Shown: positions 1 to 9,038, counted from the stretch's first letter. The stretch: DNA of 64,000 bases from Bradyrhizobium sp. AZCC 1719 (GCF_036924525.1 NZ_JAZHRU010000001.1:5423001-5487000); one strand, 5' to 3'. Made by a program: numbers and translations. Notes: generated from the letters alone by a model not told the origin.

Positions 1-564
1 GCGGGCCGCAACGTTTATGTTCGCGAGGGCTGCTATCTCTGCCACTCGCAGATGGTCCGGCCGTTGCGTGATGAAATCGAGCGTTACGGCCACTATTCGC
101 TCGCCGCCGAGAGCATGTACGACCACCCGTTCCAGTGGGGATCCAAGCGTACGGGTCCCGATCTCGCTCGCGTCGGCGGCAAATACTCCGACGAATGGCA
201 CGTTACGCATCTGAACAATCCGCGCGCGATCGTGCCGCAATCGGTGATGCCCGGTTACGCCTTCCTGTCGCAGACGGAAGTCGACGAGGCCAGCGTCGCG
301 GCTCATCTCCGCGCTAACCGTGCGGTCGGCGTCCCCTATTCGGAGGACCAGGTCGCCAACGCCGTCGCCGATCTCAAGGCGCAGGCCGATCCTGACAACG
401 CCGGCGTCGATGCGTTCACCAAGCGCTACCCGAAGGCGGTTGCCCGCAATTTTGACAGCAAGGGCGGCGCGCCGACCGAAATGGATGCGCTGGTCGCGTA
501 CCTGCAGATGCTCGGCACGCTGGTCGACTTCAAGCTTTACAACGAAAAAGCAAATCTTCGCTGA
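1..564 (+). CDS. fixO: cbb3-type cytochrome c oxidase subunit II, C-terminal part
   Basis: The frame is open from base 1 and stops at 562-564, so only the last 187 codons are in the window. A c-type haem site CYLCH lies at residues 11-15, followed by [10 protein letters not shown], typical of CcoO/FixO. A VMPGYAF segment further on probably carries the methionine haem ligand. FixO is the membrane-anchored monohaem cytochrome c of the high-affinity cbb3 oxidase, passing electrons towards the catalytic subunit FixN, whose gene should lie just upstream. fixQ and fixP follow in the same direction, giving the standard fixNOQP order used for microaerobic and symbiotic respiration. Confidence 0.96.
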   Translation, partial: AGRNVYVREGCYLCHSQMVRPLRDEIERYGHYSLAAESMYDHPFQWGSKRTGPDLARVGGKYSDEWHVTHLNNPRAIVPQSVMPGYAFLSQTEVDEASVAAHLRANRAVGVPYSEDQVANAVADLKAQADPDNAGVDAFTKRYPKAVARNFDSKGGAPTEMDALVAYLQMLGTLVDFKLYNEKANLR

Positions 565-590
565 GCAAAACTCGCTGAGAAAGTAGAACG

Positions 591-755
591 ATGAAAGCAA
601 TTCTCGCCGTCCACAATATCGCGTCGGATCTCGTTACATCGGTCTGGACGCCGATCTTCGTCGGAATCTTCATCGCCATCGTGACCTACGCCCTTTGGCC
701 GCGCAACCAGGCCGTCTTCGACGAAGCGGCGAAAATGCCCTTGCGCGAGGAGTGA
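591..755 (+). CDS. fixQ: cbb3-type oxidase small subunit FixQ/CcoQ
   Basis: A 54-residue reading frame, 26 bases after fixO and 7 bases before fixP. It has one membrane segment at about residues 17-36 (TSVWTPIFVGIFIAIVTYAL) followed by WPRNQ and an acidic tail, the usual CcoQ layout. CcoQ stabilises or modulates the cbb3 complex and has no cofactor. A weak GAGAAAG ribosome site precedes the ATG. Position and size make the call firm despite the short length. Confidence 0.93.
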   Translation: MKAILAVHNIASDLVTSVWTPIFVGIFIAIVTYALWPRNQAVFDEAAKMPLREE

Positions 756-762
756 GCCGATC

Positions 763-1635
763 ATGACCGAACACAGCGATATCGATCACGTTTCCGGAAG
801 GGCGACCACCGGCCACGAGTGGGACGGCATCAAGGAGCTCAACACTCCGCTGCCGCGATGGTGGGTGATCACCTTCTATCTGACCATTCTCTGGGCGATC
901 GGCTATTGGATCGTCTATCCCGCGTGGCCGCTGCTCTGGAGTCACACGACCGGCATCTGGAATTACTCCACCCGCGCCGAGGTCGCTACCGATCTCGCCA
1001 ATCTGGAAAAAATCCGCGGCGACAAGATGGTCGCACTCGGTGCCGCCTCGCTCGAGGAAATCGAGAAGAATCCTGCCTTGCTGGCGCTCGCACGCGCCCG
1101 GGGCAAGACGGTATTCGGCGACAATTGCGCGCCTTGCCACGGCAGCGGCGGCGCAGGCGCGAAGGGGTATCCCAACCTCAACGACGACGAATGGCTGTGG
1201 GGCGGAAGCCTCGACCAGATCATGCAGACGATCCAGTTCGGCGCCCGCTCCGGGCATCAGAAGGCGCATGAGGGTGCCATGCTGGCGTTCGGCAAGGATG
1301 GGGTCCTCAAGAAGGACGAGATCGTCACCGTCGCAAACTACGTCAGGTCGCTGTCGGGGCTGCCGACGGCTGCGGGTTACAACGCAGCGGCCGGCGCGAA
1401 GATCTTCGCTGACAATTGCGCCTCATGCCATGGCGAAAACGGCAAGGGGAACCAGGAACTCGGCGCGCCCAACTTGACCGACAAGATTTGGCTCTATGGA
1501 TCGGACGAGGCGACGCTGGTCGAAACCATCAGCAACGGACGTGCCGGCGTCATGCCTGCCTGGGTCGGTCGTCTCGATCCTTCCACGATCAAGGCGCTGA
1601 CGGTCTACGTCCACTCGCTCGGCGGAGGCAAATAG
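763..1635 (+). CDS. fixP: cbb3-type cytochrome c oxidase dihaem subunit III
   Basis: A 290-residue protein, normal size for CcoP. An N-terminal cytosolic stretch with W20-D21-G22-I23 is followed by a membrane helix at about 33-55 and two cytochrome c domains. The haem sites are CAPCH at 122-126 and CASCH at 219-223. FixP is the dihaem subunit that receives electrons from the bc1 complex or soluble cytochromes. It closes the fixNOQP operon; the ATG has a GAGGAG-like site in the end of fixQ. About 30 bases after the stop lies a FixK-type box driving the next operon. Confidence 0.97.
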   Translation: MTEHSDIDHVSGRATTGHEWDGIKELNTPLPRWWVITFYLTILWAIGYWIVYPAWPLLWSHTTGIWNYSTRAEVATDLANLEKIRGDKMVALGAASLEEIEKNPALLALARARGKTVFGDNCAPCHGSGGAGAKGYPNLNDDEWLWGGSLDQIMQTIQFGARSGHQKAHEGAMLAFGKDGVLKKDEIVTVANYVRSLSGLPTAAGYNAAAGAKIFADNCASCHGENGKGNQELGAPNLTDKIWLYGSDEATLVETISNGRAGVMPAWVGRLDPSTIKALTVYVHSLGGGK

Positions 1636-1665
1636 CGGCCAGGCGATGCTGCGTCGCCGTTCCAT

Positions 1666-1679
1666 TTGAGGTGGATCAA
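1666..1679. promoter_or_regulatory. FixK/FNR-type binding site upstream of fixG
   Basis: TTGAGGTGGATCAA has the dyad TTGA-N6-TCAA recognised by FixK and FNR proteins. It lies 55 bases before the fixG start, in the 99-base gap after fixP. Known biology: FixK2 activates fixNOQP and fixGHIS under low oxygen in Bradyrhizobium. The only such box I noticed in the window is this one, so fixGHIS appears to have its own microaerobic promoter. Confidence 0.85.
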
Positions 1680-1734
1680 ACGCGGCTTCGGGGCTGGGTC
1701 TAGAGTGAACTCCTGAGGCGAGATCAACCCAGCC

Positions 1735-3198
1735 ATGAACAAGACCGTGAACCCGACCGACCTGCAGCTTGACGACGACGGGCCGCTTTATGCGGCCCGC
1801 AAGAAAGTCTATCCGCAGAGCGTCTCCGGAAGTTTCCGCCGGACCAAATGGGGCCTGATGGCGTTCTGCCTCGGGGTCTATTACCTGCTGCCGTTCGCGC
1901 GCTGGAATCGCGGTTTGGGTGCGCCGGACCAGGCGGTGCTGGTCGATCTGCCGAACAGCCGATTCTATTTCTTCTTCATCGAGCTTTGGCCGCAGGAAGT
2001 CTATTATTTCACCGGCCTGTTGATCGTTGCGGCGCTAACGCTGTTTCTGATGAACGCGGTCGGCGGCCGCATCTGGTGCGGCTATCTCTGCCCGCAGACA
2101 GTCTGGACCGACCTGTTCTATGCCGTCGAGCGGTGGGTCGAGGGCGACCGGCGCGAGCGGATGCGCAAGGATGCCGCCAAGGGCACCATCACATTCCGGC
2201 GCGCCGGCGAAATCGCACTGAAGCATTCGATCTGGCTGATGATCGCCTGGTGGACCGGCGGCGCCTGGGTGCTGTATTTCACCGATGCCCCGACGCTGGT
2301 ATGGCAGCTTCTCACGTTCCAGGCGCCGATGATCGCCTACATCTGGATCGGCATCCTCACGGCCACGACCTACATCTTCGCCGGCTGGATGCGCGAGCAG
2401 GTCTGCGTCTATATGTGTCCGTGGCCGCGCATTCAGGCCGCGCTCACCGACGAATGGGCGCTCAACGTCACCTACAAATACGACCGCGGCGAAGCGCGCA
2501 CATCGCTGAAGAAGGCGACCGATTTGCGCGCGCTCGGCCAGCCGGTCGGCGATTGCATCGACTGCTATCAATGCGTAGCCGTCTGCCCAACCGGCATCGA
2601 TATCCGCAACGGGCCGCAGCTCGACTGCATCCAGTGCGGTCTGTGCATCGATGCCTGCGACACGGTGATGACCAAGATCGGCCGGGAGACCCGTCTCATC
2701 GGCTACGACAATGACATCAACATTCACCGACGACAGGAAGGCAAGCCGCCGATCTATCGGATCGTACGTCCGCGCACCATTACGTATGCAGCCTTGATTG
2801 CTGCCGTCGGCGCGGTGATGCTGTATGCGCTGCTGACGCGGTCGCTGCTTGACATCAACGTGCTGCATGACCGCAATCCGGTCGCGGTAAAACTCTCCGA
2901 TGGATCGATCCGCAATGCCTACACTGTTCGGCTGCTGAACAAGCGGGGCTTCGACCGCGTTATCGCGATCGACGCGGATGGTCCCATCAACGCCACGCTT
3001 CACGTCGTCGGCGCCGATTCCGTGACGCAGGATCGGCCCATGATCATCCTGGCACGCGATACGACGACCGAACTGCGGCTCTTGGTAACGGCGCCCGCGG
3101 AGAACAATCCCGAAAAATCCGTGCCGGTGCATTTCCGCGTCACCGATATTGGGCTCGGCGAGGTCGCTTCCGCCACCGATCATTTTGTGTCGCCGTGA
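1735..3198 (+). CDS. fixG: cbb3 oxidase assembly ferredoxin-like membrane protein FixG/CcoG (RdxA family)
   Basis: 487 residues. The N-terminal half has about five membrane helices including a conserved GRIWCGYLCPQTVW segment. Two ferredoxin-type 4Fe-4S clusters follow in the region encoded at about 2545-2670 (CIDCYQCVAVCP and CIQCGLCIDAC). The C-terminal part is an immunoglobulin-like periplasmic domain. CcoG proteins act in maturation of cbb3 oxidase, with a role in copper reduction or delivery. The gene is first in fixGHIS behind the FixK box and its stop overlaps the region of the fixH start. Confidence 0.95.
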   Translation: MNKTVNPTDLQLDDDGPLYAARKKVYPQSVSGSFRRTKWGLMAFCLGVYYLLPFARWNRGLGAPDQAVLVDLPNSRFYFFFIELWPQEVYYFTGLLIVAALTLFLMNAVGGRIWCGYLCPQTVWTDLFYAVERWVEGDRRERMRKDAAKGTITFRRAGEIALKHSIWLMIAWWTGGAWVLYFTDAPTLVWQLLTFQAPMIAYIWIGILTATTYIFAGWMREQVCVYMCPWPRIQAALTDEWALNVTYKYDRGEARTSLKKATDLRALGQPVGDCIDCYQCVAVCPTGIDIRNGPQLDCIQCGLCIDACDTVMTKIGRETRLIGYDNDINIHRRQEGKPPIYRIVRPRTITYAALIAAVGAVMLYALLTRSLLDINVLHDRNPVAVKLSDGSIRNAYTVRLLNKRGFDRVIAIDADGPINATLHVVGADSVTQDRPMIILARDTTTELRLLVTAPAENNPEKSVPVHFRVTDIGLGEVASATDHFVSP

Positions 3199-3218
3199 TG
3201 TCCCTGAGGAGCATTGAC

Positions 3219-3716
3219 ATGAGCCGTGCACAGCAGCCAAGGCCAATCACCGGGCGGATGGTGTTCTTCATGATGGTGGCGTTCTTCGGCGTCGTGATCG
3301 GCGTCAACCTCGTCATGATGCGGCTTGCCATCCAGACCTTGCCCGGCACCGAGGTCGACAGCGCCTACAGCGCCAGCCTCGCTTATCAAAAGGAGATCGC
3401 CACCGCCCAAGCCCAGAGCGCGCGCAACTGGAAGGTCGATGCCCATGTTGAACGCAGCGGGCAGGGTGGCGCGACGCTGCAGATCGAGGCGCGCGACAAT
3501 TTCGGCCGGCCGATGTCCGGCGTGAAATTCCAGGGCCGGTTCGAGCGGCCCACCGACCGGCGGGCCGATCAGCTCGTTGCGCTCGCGGAAGTGGGAATCG
3601 GCATCTATCGCGGGAGCGCGGAAGCCATTGCGCCGGGCCAATGGGATCTGGTGCTCGAGGGCGTCGCATCGGGACAGCGGCTGTTTCTGTCCAGGAACCG
3701 CGTGTCGTTGAATTAG
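3219..3716 (+). CDS. fixH: cbb3 oxidase assembly protein FixH/CcoH
   Basis: About 165 residues: one N-terminal membrane helix (MVFFMMVAFFGVVIGVNLVM) then an extracytoplasmic domain, ending SRNRVSLN, as in FixH. FixH is needed for assembly of cbb3 oxidase, next to FixI and FixS. Three starts are possible: GTG at 3195 and ATG at 3198, which overlap the fixG stop, and ATG at 3219. I chose 3219 because TGAGGAGC sits seven bases before it, and nothing similar precedes the earlier ones. The earlier starts would add 7 or 8 residues. Confidence 0.9.
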   Translation: MSRAQQPRPITGRMVFFMMVAFFGVVIGVNLVMMRLAIQTLPGTEVDSAYSASLAYQKEIATAQAQSARNWKVDAHVERSGQGGATLQIEARDNFGRPMSGVKFQGRFERPTDRRADQLVALAEVGIGIYRGSAEAIAPGQWDLVLEGVASGQRLFLSRNRVSLN

Positions 3717-3783
3717 AGCATGATCCGGACCCGCAGGGCCGCGTTAGCGCAAAGTGGAAACCGGTTTTCCGAAAAGATCATGC
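3715..3783. repeat. Intergenic palindromic repeat (Bradyrhizobium type)
   Basis: Fills the gap between fixH and fixI. Outer arms GAGCATGATC (3716-3725) and GATCATGC (3776-3783) are inverted, and the interior holds a near-palindrome GGAAACCGGTTTTCC (3756-3770). Repeats of this GTGGAAACCGGTTTTCC type are scattered in Bradyrhizobium chromosomes (recalled, not searched). Transcribed, it would fold into a long hairpin between fixH and fixI and may act on mRNA stability within the operon. Confidence 0.6.
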
Positions 3784-3803
3784 AAAAATAAAGAGACCGC
3801 ATC

Positions 3804-5996
3804 ATGCAGGCGACGCGAGACTTTTCACATTATGTCCGGCATCTCGGGTCGGGGCTGTCGCATATCGATCTGGCCGTGGAAGGCGTCAATTGCGCCGGCT
3901 GCATGTCGAAAATCGAGCGCGGCCTTTCCGCGCTTCCGGACGTGACGCTGGCGCGTGTCAACCTGACCGACCGTCGCGTGGCGTTGGAATGGAAGGAGGG
4001 TACGCTCGACCCGGCCCGCTTCATCGATAGGTTGGCCGAGCTTGGCTACAAGGCCTATCCGTTCGAGCCGGTGCGCGCCGAAGCCGTCGAGACGGAGCAG
4101 GCGAGCTTTCTGCTCCGCTGCCTCGGCGTCGCCGCCTTTGCTGCGATGAACATCATGATGCTGTCGATTCCCGTGTGGTCCGGCAATGTCAGCGACATGA
4201 TCCCGGAACAGCGCGATTTCTTCCACTGGCTGTCGGCGCTGATTGCCTTGCCCGCGGCGGCCTATTCGGGGCAGCCCTTCTTCAGATCCGCCTGGCAGGC
4301 TTTGCGCGCGCGACGCACCAACATGGATGTGCCGATCAGCATCGGCATCGTGCTGGCGCTCGCGATGTCGGTTATGGAGACGATCCACCACGCGGAACAT
4401 GCCTATTTCGACGCCGCGCTGATGCTGCTCGCCTTCCTGCTGGCGGGCCGCTATCTCGATCAAAGCATGCGCCGCAAGACGCGGGCGGTCGCCGGAAACC
4501 TCGCCGCACTGAAGGCCGAAACGGCAACCAAGTTCATCAGCGCCGACGAAATCAGCGTCGTGCCGATCGCGGCGGTGCGGACTGGCGACATCGTCCTGCT
4601 GCGTCCGGGCGAGCGCTCTGCTGTCGACGGCGCCGTGATCGAGGGGCAGTCCAAGATCGACCAGAGCCTGATCACGGGCGAAACCTTGCCCGCGAAGGCG
4701 GGGCCGGGCACTCCTGTCTATGCGGGCACGCTCAATCTGTCGGGCGCCTTGCGGGTTCGGGTATCGGCGGCGTCCGAAGGCACGTTGCTGGCGGAGATCA
4801 GCCGGCTGCTCGACAACGCCGTGCAGGCGCGCTCCCGCTACGTGCAACTCGCCGACCGTGCGTCGCGGCTCTATGCCCCGGTCGTGCATGCGGCCGCGCT
4901 CCTGACCATGCTGGGCTGGGCCGCGATCGGCGCCACCTGGCACGATGCGATCGTCACGGCGATCTCGGTTCTCATCATTACCTGCCCCTGTGCGCTCGGG
5001 CTTGCGATCCCGGCGGTGCAGACCGTCGTGTCGGGCGCCATGTTCCGCACCGGCGTGCTGCTCAATTCAGGCGATGCCATCGAGCGGCTGGCCGAAGTCG
5101 ATCGTGTCGTGTTCGACAAGACGGGTACGCTGACGTTGCCGGAGCTCGACGTCACCAATGCCATCGATATTCCGAAAGACGTGTTCGAACTGGCCGGGCG
5201 GCTCGCGCTTGCCAGCCATCATCCGGTCGCCGCCGCGGTGGCTCGCGCCTCCGGAGCGAGGACGCCATTGGCCGGGATTGAGGAGGTGGCAGGCCAAGGC
5301 GTCCGCGGCTTCGTCAACGGGCTCGAAATCCGGCTGGGCAGGCCGTCGTTCTGCGGCGCGGACCAGATCGCCAACGAGATCCTGTGCCGGGATCCCGAGG
5401 CATCCGTCGTCGCCTTCCGTCACGGCGAGACGCGGCACGTCTTCGCCGTGCGCCAGCGCCTGCGCCCCGATGCGGCGGCCGCCATTGCCACGCTTCTCAA
5501 GACCGGGATCGAAGTCGAGATTCTGTCCGGCGATCGCGAGCCAGCCGTACGCCATGCGGCCGAACAGCTCGGTATTCATGAATGGCGCGCGGGCGTCACG
5601 CCGGCGGACAAGATTGCCCGCATCGAGGAATTGAAGCGGCAGGGCGTCAAGGTCCTGATGGTCGGCGATGGCATGAACGACGCGCCGGCGCTCGCAGCCG
5701 CGCACGTCTCGATGTCACCGGTCAGCGCGACCCATTTGAGCCAGGCGACCGCCGATCTGGTGTTCCTCGGCGATCGCCTTGCACCCGTCGTCGCGGCCAT
5801 CGGCTTCGCGCGGAAAGCGCTGCGGTTGATGCGGCAGAATCTTTGGCTGGCAGCAGGTTACAACCTATTTGCCGTGCCGCTCGCAATCGCAGGCCTCGCC
5901 ACGCCGCTGGTCGCTGCCGCCGCCATGTCGGGTTCGTCATTGCTGGTGATCTTGAATGCGCTGCGCGCGCATCGCGGCGCCAGGGAGTTTTGCTGA
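3804..5996 (+). CDS. fixI: Copper-transporting P1B-type ATPase FixI/CcoI
   Basis: 730 residues. An N-terminal heavy-metal domain has GVNCAGC (C30, C33). It is followed by membrane helices, the transport motif CPC in ITCPCALGLAIP near residue 395, the phosphorylation site DKTGTLT near 437 and the hinge GDGMNDAPAL near 620. This is the export-type Cu ATPase family member required to load copper into the cbb3 catalytic subunit. The stop overlaps the fixS start (TGATG). The last about 200 bases, plus fixS, are duplicated at 10129-10464. Confidence 0.96.
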   Translation: MQATRDFSHYVRHLGSGLSHIDLAVEGVNCAGCMSKIERGLSALPDVTLARVNLTDRRVALEWKEGTLDPARFIDRLAELGYKAYPFEPVRAEAVETEQASFLLRCLGVAAFAAMNIMMLSIPVWSGNVSDMIPEQRDFFHWLSALIALPAAAYSGQPFFRSAWQALRARRTNMDVPISIGIVLALAMSVMETIHHAEHAYFDAALMLLAFLLAGRYLDQSMRRKTRAVAGNLAALKAETATKFISADEISVVPIAAVRTGDIVLLRPGERSAVDGAVIEGQSKIDQSLITGETLPAKAGPGTPVYAGTLNLSGALRVRVSAASEGTLLAEISRLLDNAVQARSRYVQLADRASRLYAPVVHAAALLTMLGWAAIGATWHDAIVTAISVLIITCPCALGLAIPAVQTVVSGAMFRTGVLLNSGDAIERLAEVDRVVFDKTGTLTLPELDVTNAIDIPKDVFELAGRLALASHHPVAAAVARASGARTPLAGIEEVAGQGVRGFVNGLEIRLGRPSFCGADQIANEILCRDPEASVVAFRHGETRHVFAVRQRLRPDAAAAIATLLKTGIEVEILSGDREPAVRHAAEQLGIHEWRAGVTPADKIARIEELKRQGVKVLMVGDGMNDAPALAAAHVSMSPVSATHLSQATADLVFLGDRLAPVVAAIGFARKALRLMRQNLWLAAGYNLFAVPLAIAGLATPLVAAAAMSGSSLLVILNALRAHRGAREFC

Positions 5997-6129
5997 TGGA
6001 AGTTTTGGTATTCCTCGTGCCGCTGGCACTCACGCTCGGCGCCATCGGCCTGATGGGTTTCCTCTGGTCGCTCAAGAACGGCCAATACGACGATCTCGAA
6101 GGGGCCGGTTGGCGCGCGATTGCTGATGA
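5792..6129 (+). repeat. Direct repeat copy A: 3' end of fixI plus most of fixS
   Basis: This stretch recurs in the same orientation at 10129-10464. By hand alignment the copies differ by about 17 substitutions and one 2-base deletion. Weaker similarity continues to about 6190, where CGCTAGGGCGCTAT matches CGCTAGGCGCTAT near 10510. The two copies bracket the PEP-CTERM island, so the island was probably brought in, or the segment duplicated, by recombination here. Confidence 0.9.
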
Positions 6130-6181
6130 TGAACCGGTTTTCGAGGAGAGGGCGCCTTCGACGGGGAGCGGGCCTCGCTAG
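5996..6181 (+). CDS. fixS: cbb3 oxidase assembly/maturation small protein FixS/CcoS
   Basis: 61 residues with one membrane helix (VFLVPLALTLGAIGLMGFLW) followed by SLKNGQYDDLEGAGWR, the conserved CcoS signature. FixS acts with FixI in cofactor insertion into the cbb3 oxidase. It is translationally coupled to fixI through a TGATG overlap and ends the fixGHIS operon. A second, slightly divergent copy is at 10331-10594. Confidence 0.95.
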   Translation: MEVLVFLVPLALTLGAIGLMGFLWSLKNGQYDDLEGAGWRAIADDEPVFEERAPSTGSGPR

Positions 6182-6233
6182 GGCGCTATGGCGGTCCGAT
6201 GACGAGTTCGCGGTGCCCGCGTGGCGAGGCCCG

Positions 6234-6794
6234 TCAAACCAGTTCTGATCGTCGATAGGCGGCAAATCCCAGGCTTGCGAACCCAATCAGCAGCATTGCC
6301 CACGTGGAGGGTTCGGGGACAGGAGCAGCAATCGCCAGTTCCGAGCCCTGAAAAAGAAACTGGATTGCATGGATATCTGCCGGGATGTTGAAGGACAGCC
6401 TTATCTCGGCAGGCGGACAGATACCATTATCGCAAAATACAAAAGAGAATATACCGTCGCTTTCAAATGGTGCATTTGTCAGGCCATCTTCAGGCCTGTT
6501 GAGAAAGTCGAACCGAAACGCATATTGCGAATAACAAATATTGGAAAAATAACAGCCGCCCCGGCCGTCAATTTCATCTGGGTACAAAAATGCTGTCCCG
6601 AAATCGACCGTGCTGTTGGGCGCTACGGAATAGACCGGACTCATGAAAACGATGCCATTCCCTCCGGTCCCGGCGACCCCGTTGGTCGTGAAGCCCGCGA
6701 GTGTACTAATGTCAAAATTCTGGATTGCTGCGTGGGTTTGCGAAGTCCAAAATAGGGCAACAGCCGCAGAGATAATCAAATTTACAAAACGCAT
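6234..6794 (-). CDS. PEP-CTERM exported protein 1
   Basis: 186 residues. A signal peptide (MRFVNLIISAAVALF... ending THA) is followed by a mature domain with no catalytic motif I recognise; it includes two Cys pairs (GCYFSNICY and CDNGICPP). The C-terminus has the sorting signal [19 protein letters not shown] followed by AAYRRSELV. Such proteins are processed by an exosortase and go to the envelope or extracellular matrix; no exosortase gene is in the window. I chose ATG 6794 over GTG 6797 because GGGAG lies nine bases before it. First of three such proteins in this island. Confidence 0.9.
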   Translation of the reverse strand: MRFVNLIISAAVALFWTSQTHAAIQNFDISTLAGFTTNGVAGTGGNGIVFMSPVYSVAPNSTVDFGTAFLYPDEIDGRGGCYFSNICYSQYAFRFDFLNRPEDGLTNAPFESDGIFSFVFCDNGICPPAEIRLSFNIPADIHAIQFLFQGSELAIAAPVPEPSTWAMLLIGFASLGFAAYRRSELV

Positions 6795-7015
6795 CACTCA
6801 AAACTCCCAACGAAAGCTCTATTCCACCTTCCCGCGCCGGTTGAGTCAATCTGGAACGTACGAGGGAGGGGCAAGCCAATTGGCTTGAGTGCAAGCCGCT
6901 GCCACTAGAAGATCGCCGCGACTCGAGATTAGGTCGCTAGCGAGTCATCCTGCCGGTCGATCACGAGCCACGGAAATGAAAGAGACCGCGTCCCAAGAGG
7001 ATCTGTGGCAGCAAA

Positions 7016-7327
7016 CTATTGAATCCTAAATTCATCGAGCGTTCTTCCAGCGGCAATTAGTTTGGTGAGCCAGCGCGGCGCTTTGCCCCGTCCGGACCAC
7101 GTCTCTGACGGATTATCGGGGTTTCGAAACTTTGCCTCTACCTTCGGGTATGTACGGCGCTGCGGATTTGCCGGCGAAAATTCCCTAACCCTGCGAGCGA
7201 GCTGATCGAGCCTCTGTTCGAGTTTCGTCTTCTCATACTCGATCTTGTCACTCAGGATTTCGCCGATCCTTTCGTGCAGCTCCCAGAGGTCGTCGAGCGA
7301 CATCTGCTTTAGTTTGCTGTCTCTCAT
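7016..7327 (-). CDS. H-NS/HvrA-family nucleoid-associated regulator
   Basis: 103 residues. The N-terminal half is helical and charged (DLWELHERIGEILSDKIEYE), as in the oligomerisation domain of H-NS. The C-terminal half carries the DNA-binding core FRNPDNPSETWSGRGKAPRW, matching the H-NS/HvrA consensus NP-x-N-x-x-x-T-W-x-G-x-G-x-x-P-x-W. Proteins of this family silence AT-rich, often acquired, DNA. It sits in the middle of the PEP-CTERM island and may regulate it (inference). GGGGGAG lies very close to the ATG; an internal ATG at 7303 is an alternative start. Confidence 0.88.
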   Translation of the reverse strand: MRDSKLKQMSLDDLWELHERIGEILSDKIEYEKTKLEQRLDQLARRVREFSPANPQRRTYPKVEAKFRNPDNPSETWSGRGKAPRWLTKLIAAGRTLDEFRIQ

Positions 7328-7380
7328 GTCTCCCCCAGCAAGGAGCGTGAAAGCTGATTTGGACTAACCGAATGTCTTAC

Positions 7381-7410
7381 AAGGAAACGCCGCCTGAGGC
7401 GGCGGCGCTT
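7381..7410 (-). terminator. Rho-independent-type terminator for the second PEP-CTERM gene
   Basis: Inverted arms GCCGCC (7389-7394) and GGCGGC (7398-7403) with a 3-base loop. On the minus strand the hairpin is followed by GTTTCCTT, a weak U-tract. It lies 24 bases past the stop of the gene at 7434-8063, and so separates it from the H-NS gene downstream. Confidence 0.5.
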
Positions 7411-7433
7411 CACCAAGAAACTGATCCGCGGCC

Positions 7434-8063
7434 TTAGGCCAGAGCGGTCGCCTGGCGCTTCCGCCGATAGGTCATGTAGCCAACACCCGCAAAGCCAAGG
7501 ATCATCATGGCCCACGTGGACGGCTCCGGGACGGCGGTCAGCACGACCTCATCAAGAAGATTGCCTTGCTGATTGGAAGGCCCCGACTCCGAGAACAGGA
7601 GTTGGCCCGAAACACCGGTGAAGGTGAGGGTGTATTGGTTATACACGTTCTCAGTTGGCGTAATTGAATACGACTGGCCGCCCAAGCTGACAGTCGTCGT
7701 CTGCTGCGGTTGACCGCGCTGATTGCCCGATAGGAAGAAGGTCAATACGTAGTTGCCCAAACCGAAACTGGCGACAGACTGCAGTTGTCCGGCGGGGTTG
7801 TTGCCGCTGCCGGTGGATCCATCCAGGTCCACCGAGTTGCCTGAATACGCCAAATGGCCGAAGAACCCCGGTCCGACCAAGTCGACGGAGGGGAGCCCCG
7901 GCACGTTACCGGGTTGGGGAATAGACTGGAAGATGCCATCACCGGCCCAATTCCCTTGGGCAACGGAACTGTCAAAATTGTCCTGAAGGACGATGTTTGC
8001 CGAGGAAGTCTGAATTGTTGCCACAAGCGCGGCGGCTGCAATTAAAGGCGTCCAAATTTTCAT
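7434..8063 (-). CDS. PEP-CTERM exported protein 2
   Basis: 209 residues. The signal peptide [22 protein letters not shown] is followed by a beta-rich, Gly/Ser/Gln-rich domain starting [11 protein letters not shown]. That type of start is common in PEP-CTERM proteins with a lectin-like jelly-roll fold. The C-terminus is [20 protein letters not shown] then MTYRRKRQ, a canonical exosortase signal. The ribosome site AGGGG is eight bases before the ATG. Upstream at 8126-8136 is AATTAAATAGA, also found upstream of the third PEP-CTERM gene. Exact function unknown. Confidence 0.92.
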   Translation of the reverse strand: MKIWTPLIAAAALVATIQTSSANIVLQDNFDSSVAQGNWAGDGIFQSIPQPGNVPGLPSVDLVGPGFFGHLAYSGNSVDLDGSTGSGNNPAGQLQSVASFGLGNYVLTFFLSGNQRGQPQQTTTVSLGGQSYSITPTENVYNQYTLTFTGVSGQLLFSESGPSNQQGNLLDEVVLTAVPEPSTWAMMILGFAGVGYMTYRRKRQATALA

Positions 8064-8125
8064 GAAAGCACCCCTTTATTAATCTATCATTTATTACGCA
8101 TTTGTCGAAACTAGGCAAGCGGGAA

Positions 8126-8136
8126 AATTAAATAGA
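8126..8136. promoter_or_regulatory. Shared upstream motif AATTAAATAGA (PEP-CTERM gene 2)
   Basis: This 11-base AT-rich string lies 63 bases upstream of the start at 8063. It recurs at 9979-9989, 57 bases upstream of the start at 9922, on the same strand and in the same orientation. In this GC-rich sequence, sharing it at similar spacing suggests a promoter element or a silencer site, possibly for the nearby H-NS-like protein. Function is inferred only from position. Confidence 0.35.
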
Positions 8137-8264
8137 CAATAAATTCCCCCGCATTTTCGGTCTCGAGTCGTCCGTGATCTTCCGGGCAGTCGCATCGATC
8201 ACGAGCCCCTCGGGAGTTGAACTCCGCCGCGTGAACAACGTGGACTTGGCGCGTCAAGAAGTGC

Positions 8265-9038
8265 TCAGCTATGATCGTTGAGCACGTACCAATCGTCGAA
8301 CATTGTCAGGCGCTCCAGGACGCGCTGATAGCCTTTGGAGGTCAGAAGCCGAAAGATATCATCGCGGAACGCTCGGTAGTTGTGCTCGACGGTGATGATC
8401 TTGAATTTGCGTCGGGAGAAGTTGAAGGCGCGCAATATCTGCAGCTCGGATCCTTCGGTGTCGATCGAGAGATAGTCGATCAGCTCAGGCGCTTTGTGTT
8501 GCTCTAAGAGATCATCCAGCGATACCGTTTCGACCGCGTATTCCCTCGATTGCGCCTGGTCGGCGTGCGGGCGGAACGAGGCGATCGTTGAGAGCTCCGG
8601 CTCGGGATTTTCCGAAAAGGTGAGGGTTTTGCCGGTTTCAGTCCATACGCAGCGCAGGTCGATAATGCACCGCCGATTATTTTTGAGCCGCTCATGCGAG
8701 TTTCGGCCCGGCTCGGCGACAATGCCGCGCCAACCGTAATTTCGCTCGAGCAGGACCGTATTCGACAAGAAGTCGCCGTCAGCCGCGCCGAATTCGACGA
8801 AGTAGCCGTTTCGTTTCTCTTCGAGGGCCTGCAGGACGAACAGGTCTTGGAAGATCTGTGACTTTGAGATAGACAGATTTTCCAGCGCGTAGCGACAGAA
8901 ACGCGTCTCCGACTTGTCCCGCGTCGGATCGTTGCGCTGTTCGGCTAGCATTTCCAGCACCTGCAGCGGCAGCGACGGCTGTTTTCGCCGGATCTCGTAG
9001 CCGGCCTTTTCAATAAAGGTCTTAAGAAGGCTTTTCAT
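8265..9038 (-). CDS. FkbM-family SAM-dependent methyltransferase
   Basis: 257 residues. The SAM-binding loop FVEFGAADGDFLSNT lies near residue 80, and the FkbM core IDYLSIDTEGSELQIL near 190, followed by VEHNY. The N-terminal about 60 residues are basic and helical. FkbM proteins O-methylate sugars or small molecules and are common in surface-polysaccharide loci. Next to exported PEP-CTERM proteins, this one may modify glycan or matrix material (inference). A strong AAGGGGGG site precedes the ATG. Substrate cannot be read from the sequence. Confidence 0.88.
   Translation of the reverse strand: MKSLLKTFIEKAGYEIRRKQPSLPLQVLEMLAEQRNDPTRDKSETRFCRYALENLSISKSQIFQDLFVLQALEEKRNGYFVEFGAADGDFLSNTVLLERNYGWRGIVAEPGRNSHERLKNNRRCIIDLRCVWTETGKTLTFSENPEPELSTIASFRPHADQAQSREYAVETVSLDDLLEQHKAPELIDYLSIDTEGSELQILRAFNFSRRKFKIITVEHNYRAFRDDIFRLLTSKGYQRVLERLTMFDDWYVLNDHS

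Noticed and set aside
2035..3246. Long minus-strand open frame opposite fixG
   Set aside because: Antisense shadow of fixG with Arg/Asp-rich composition; no ribosome site or motif.
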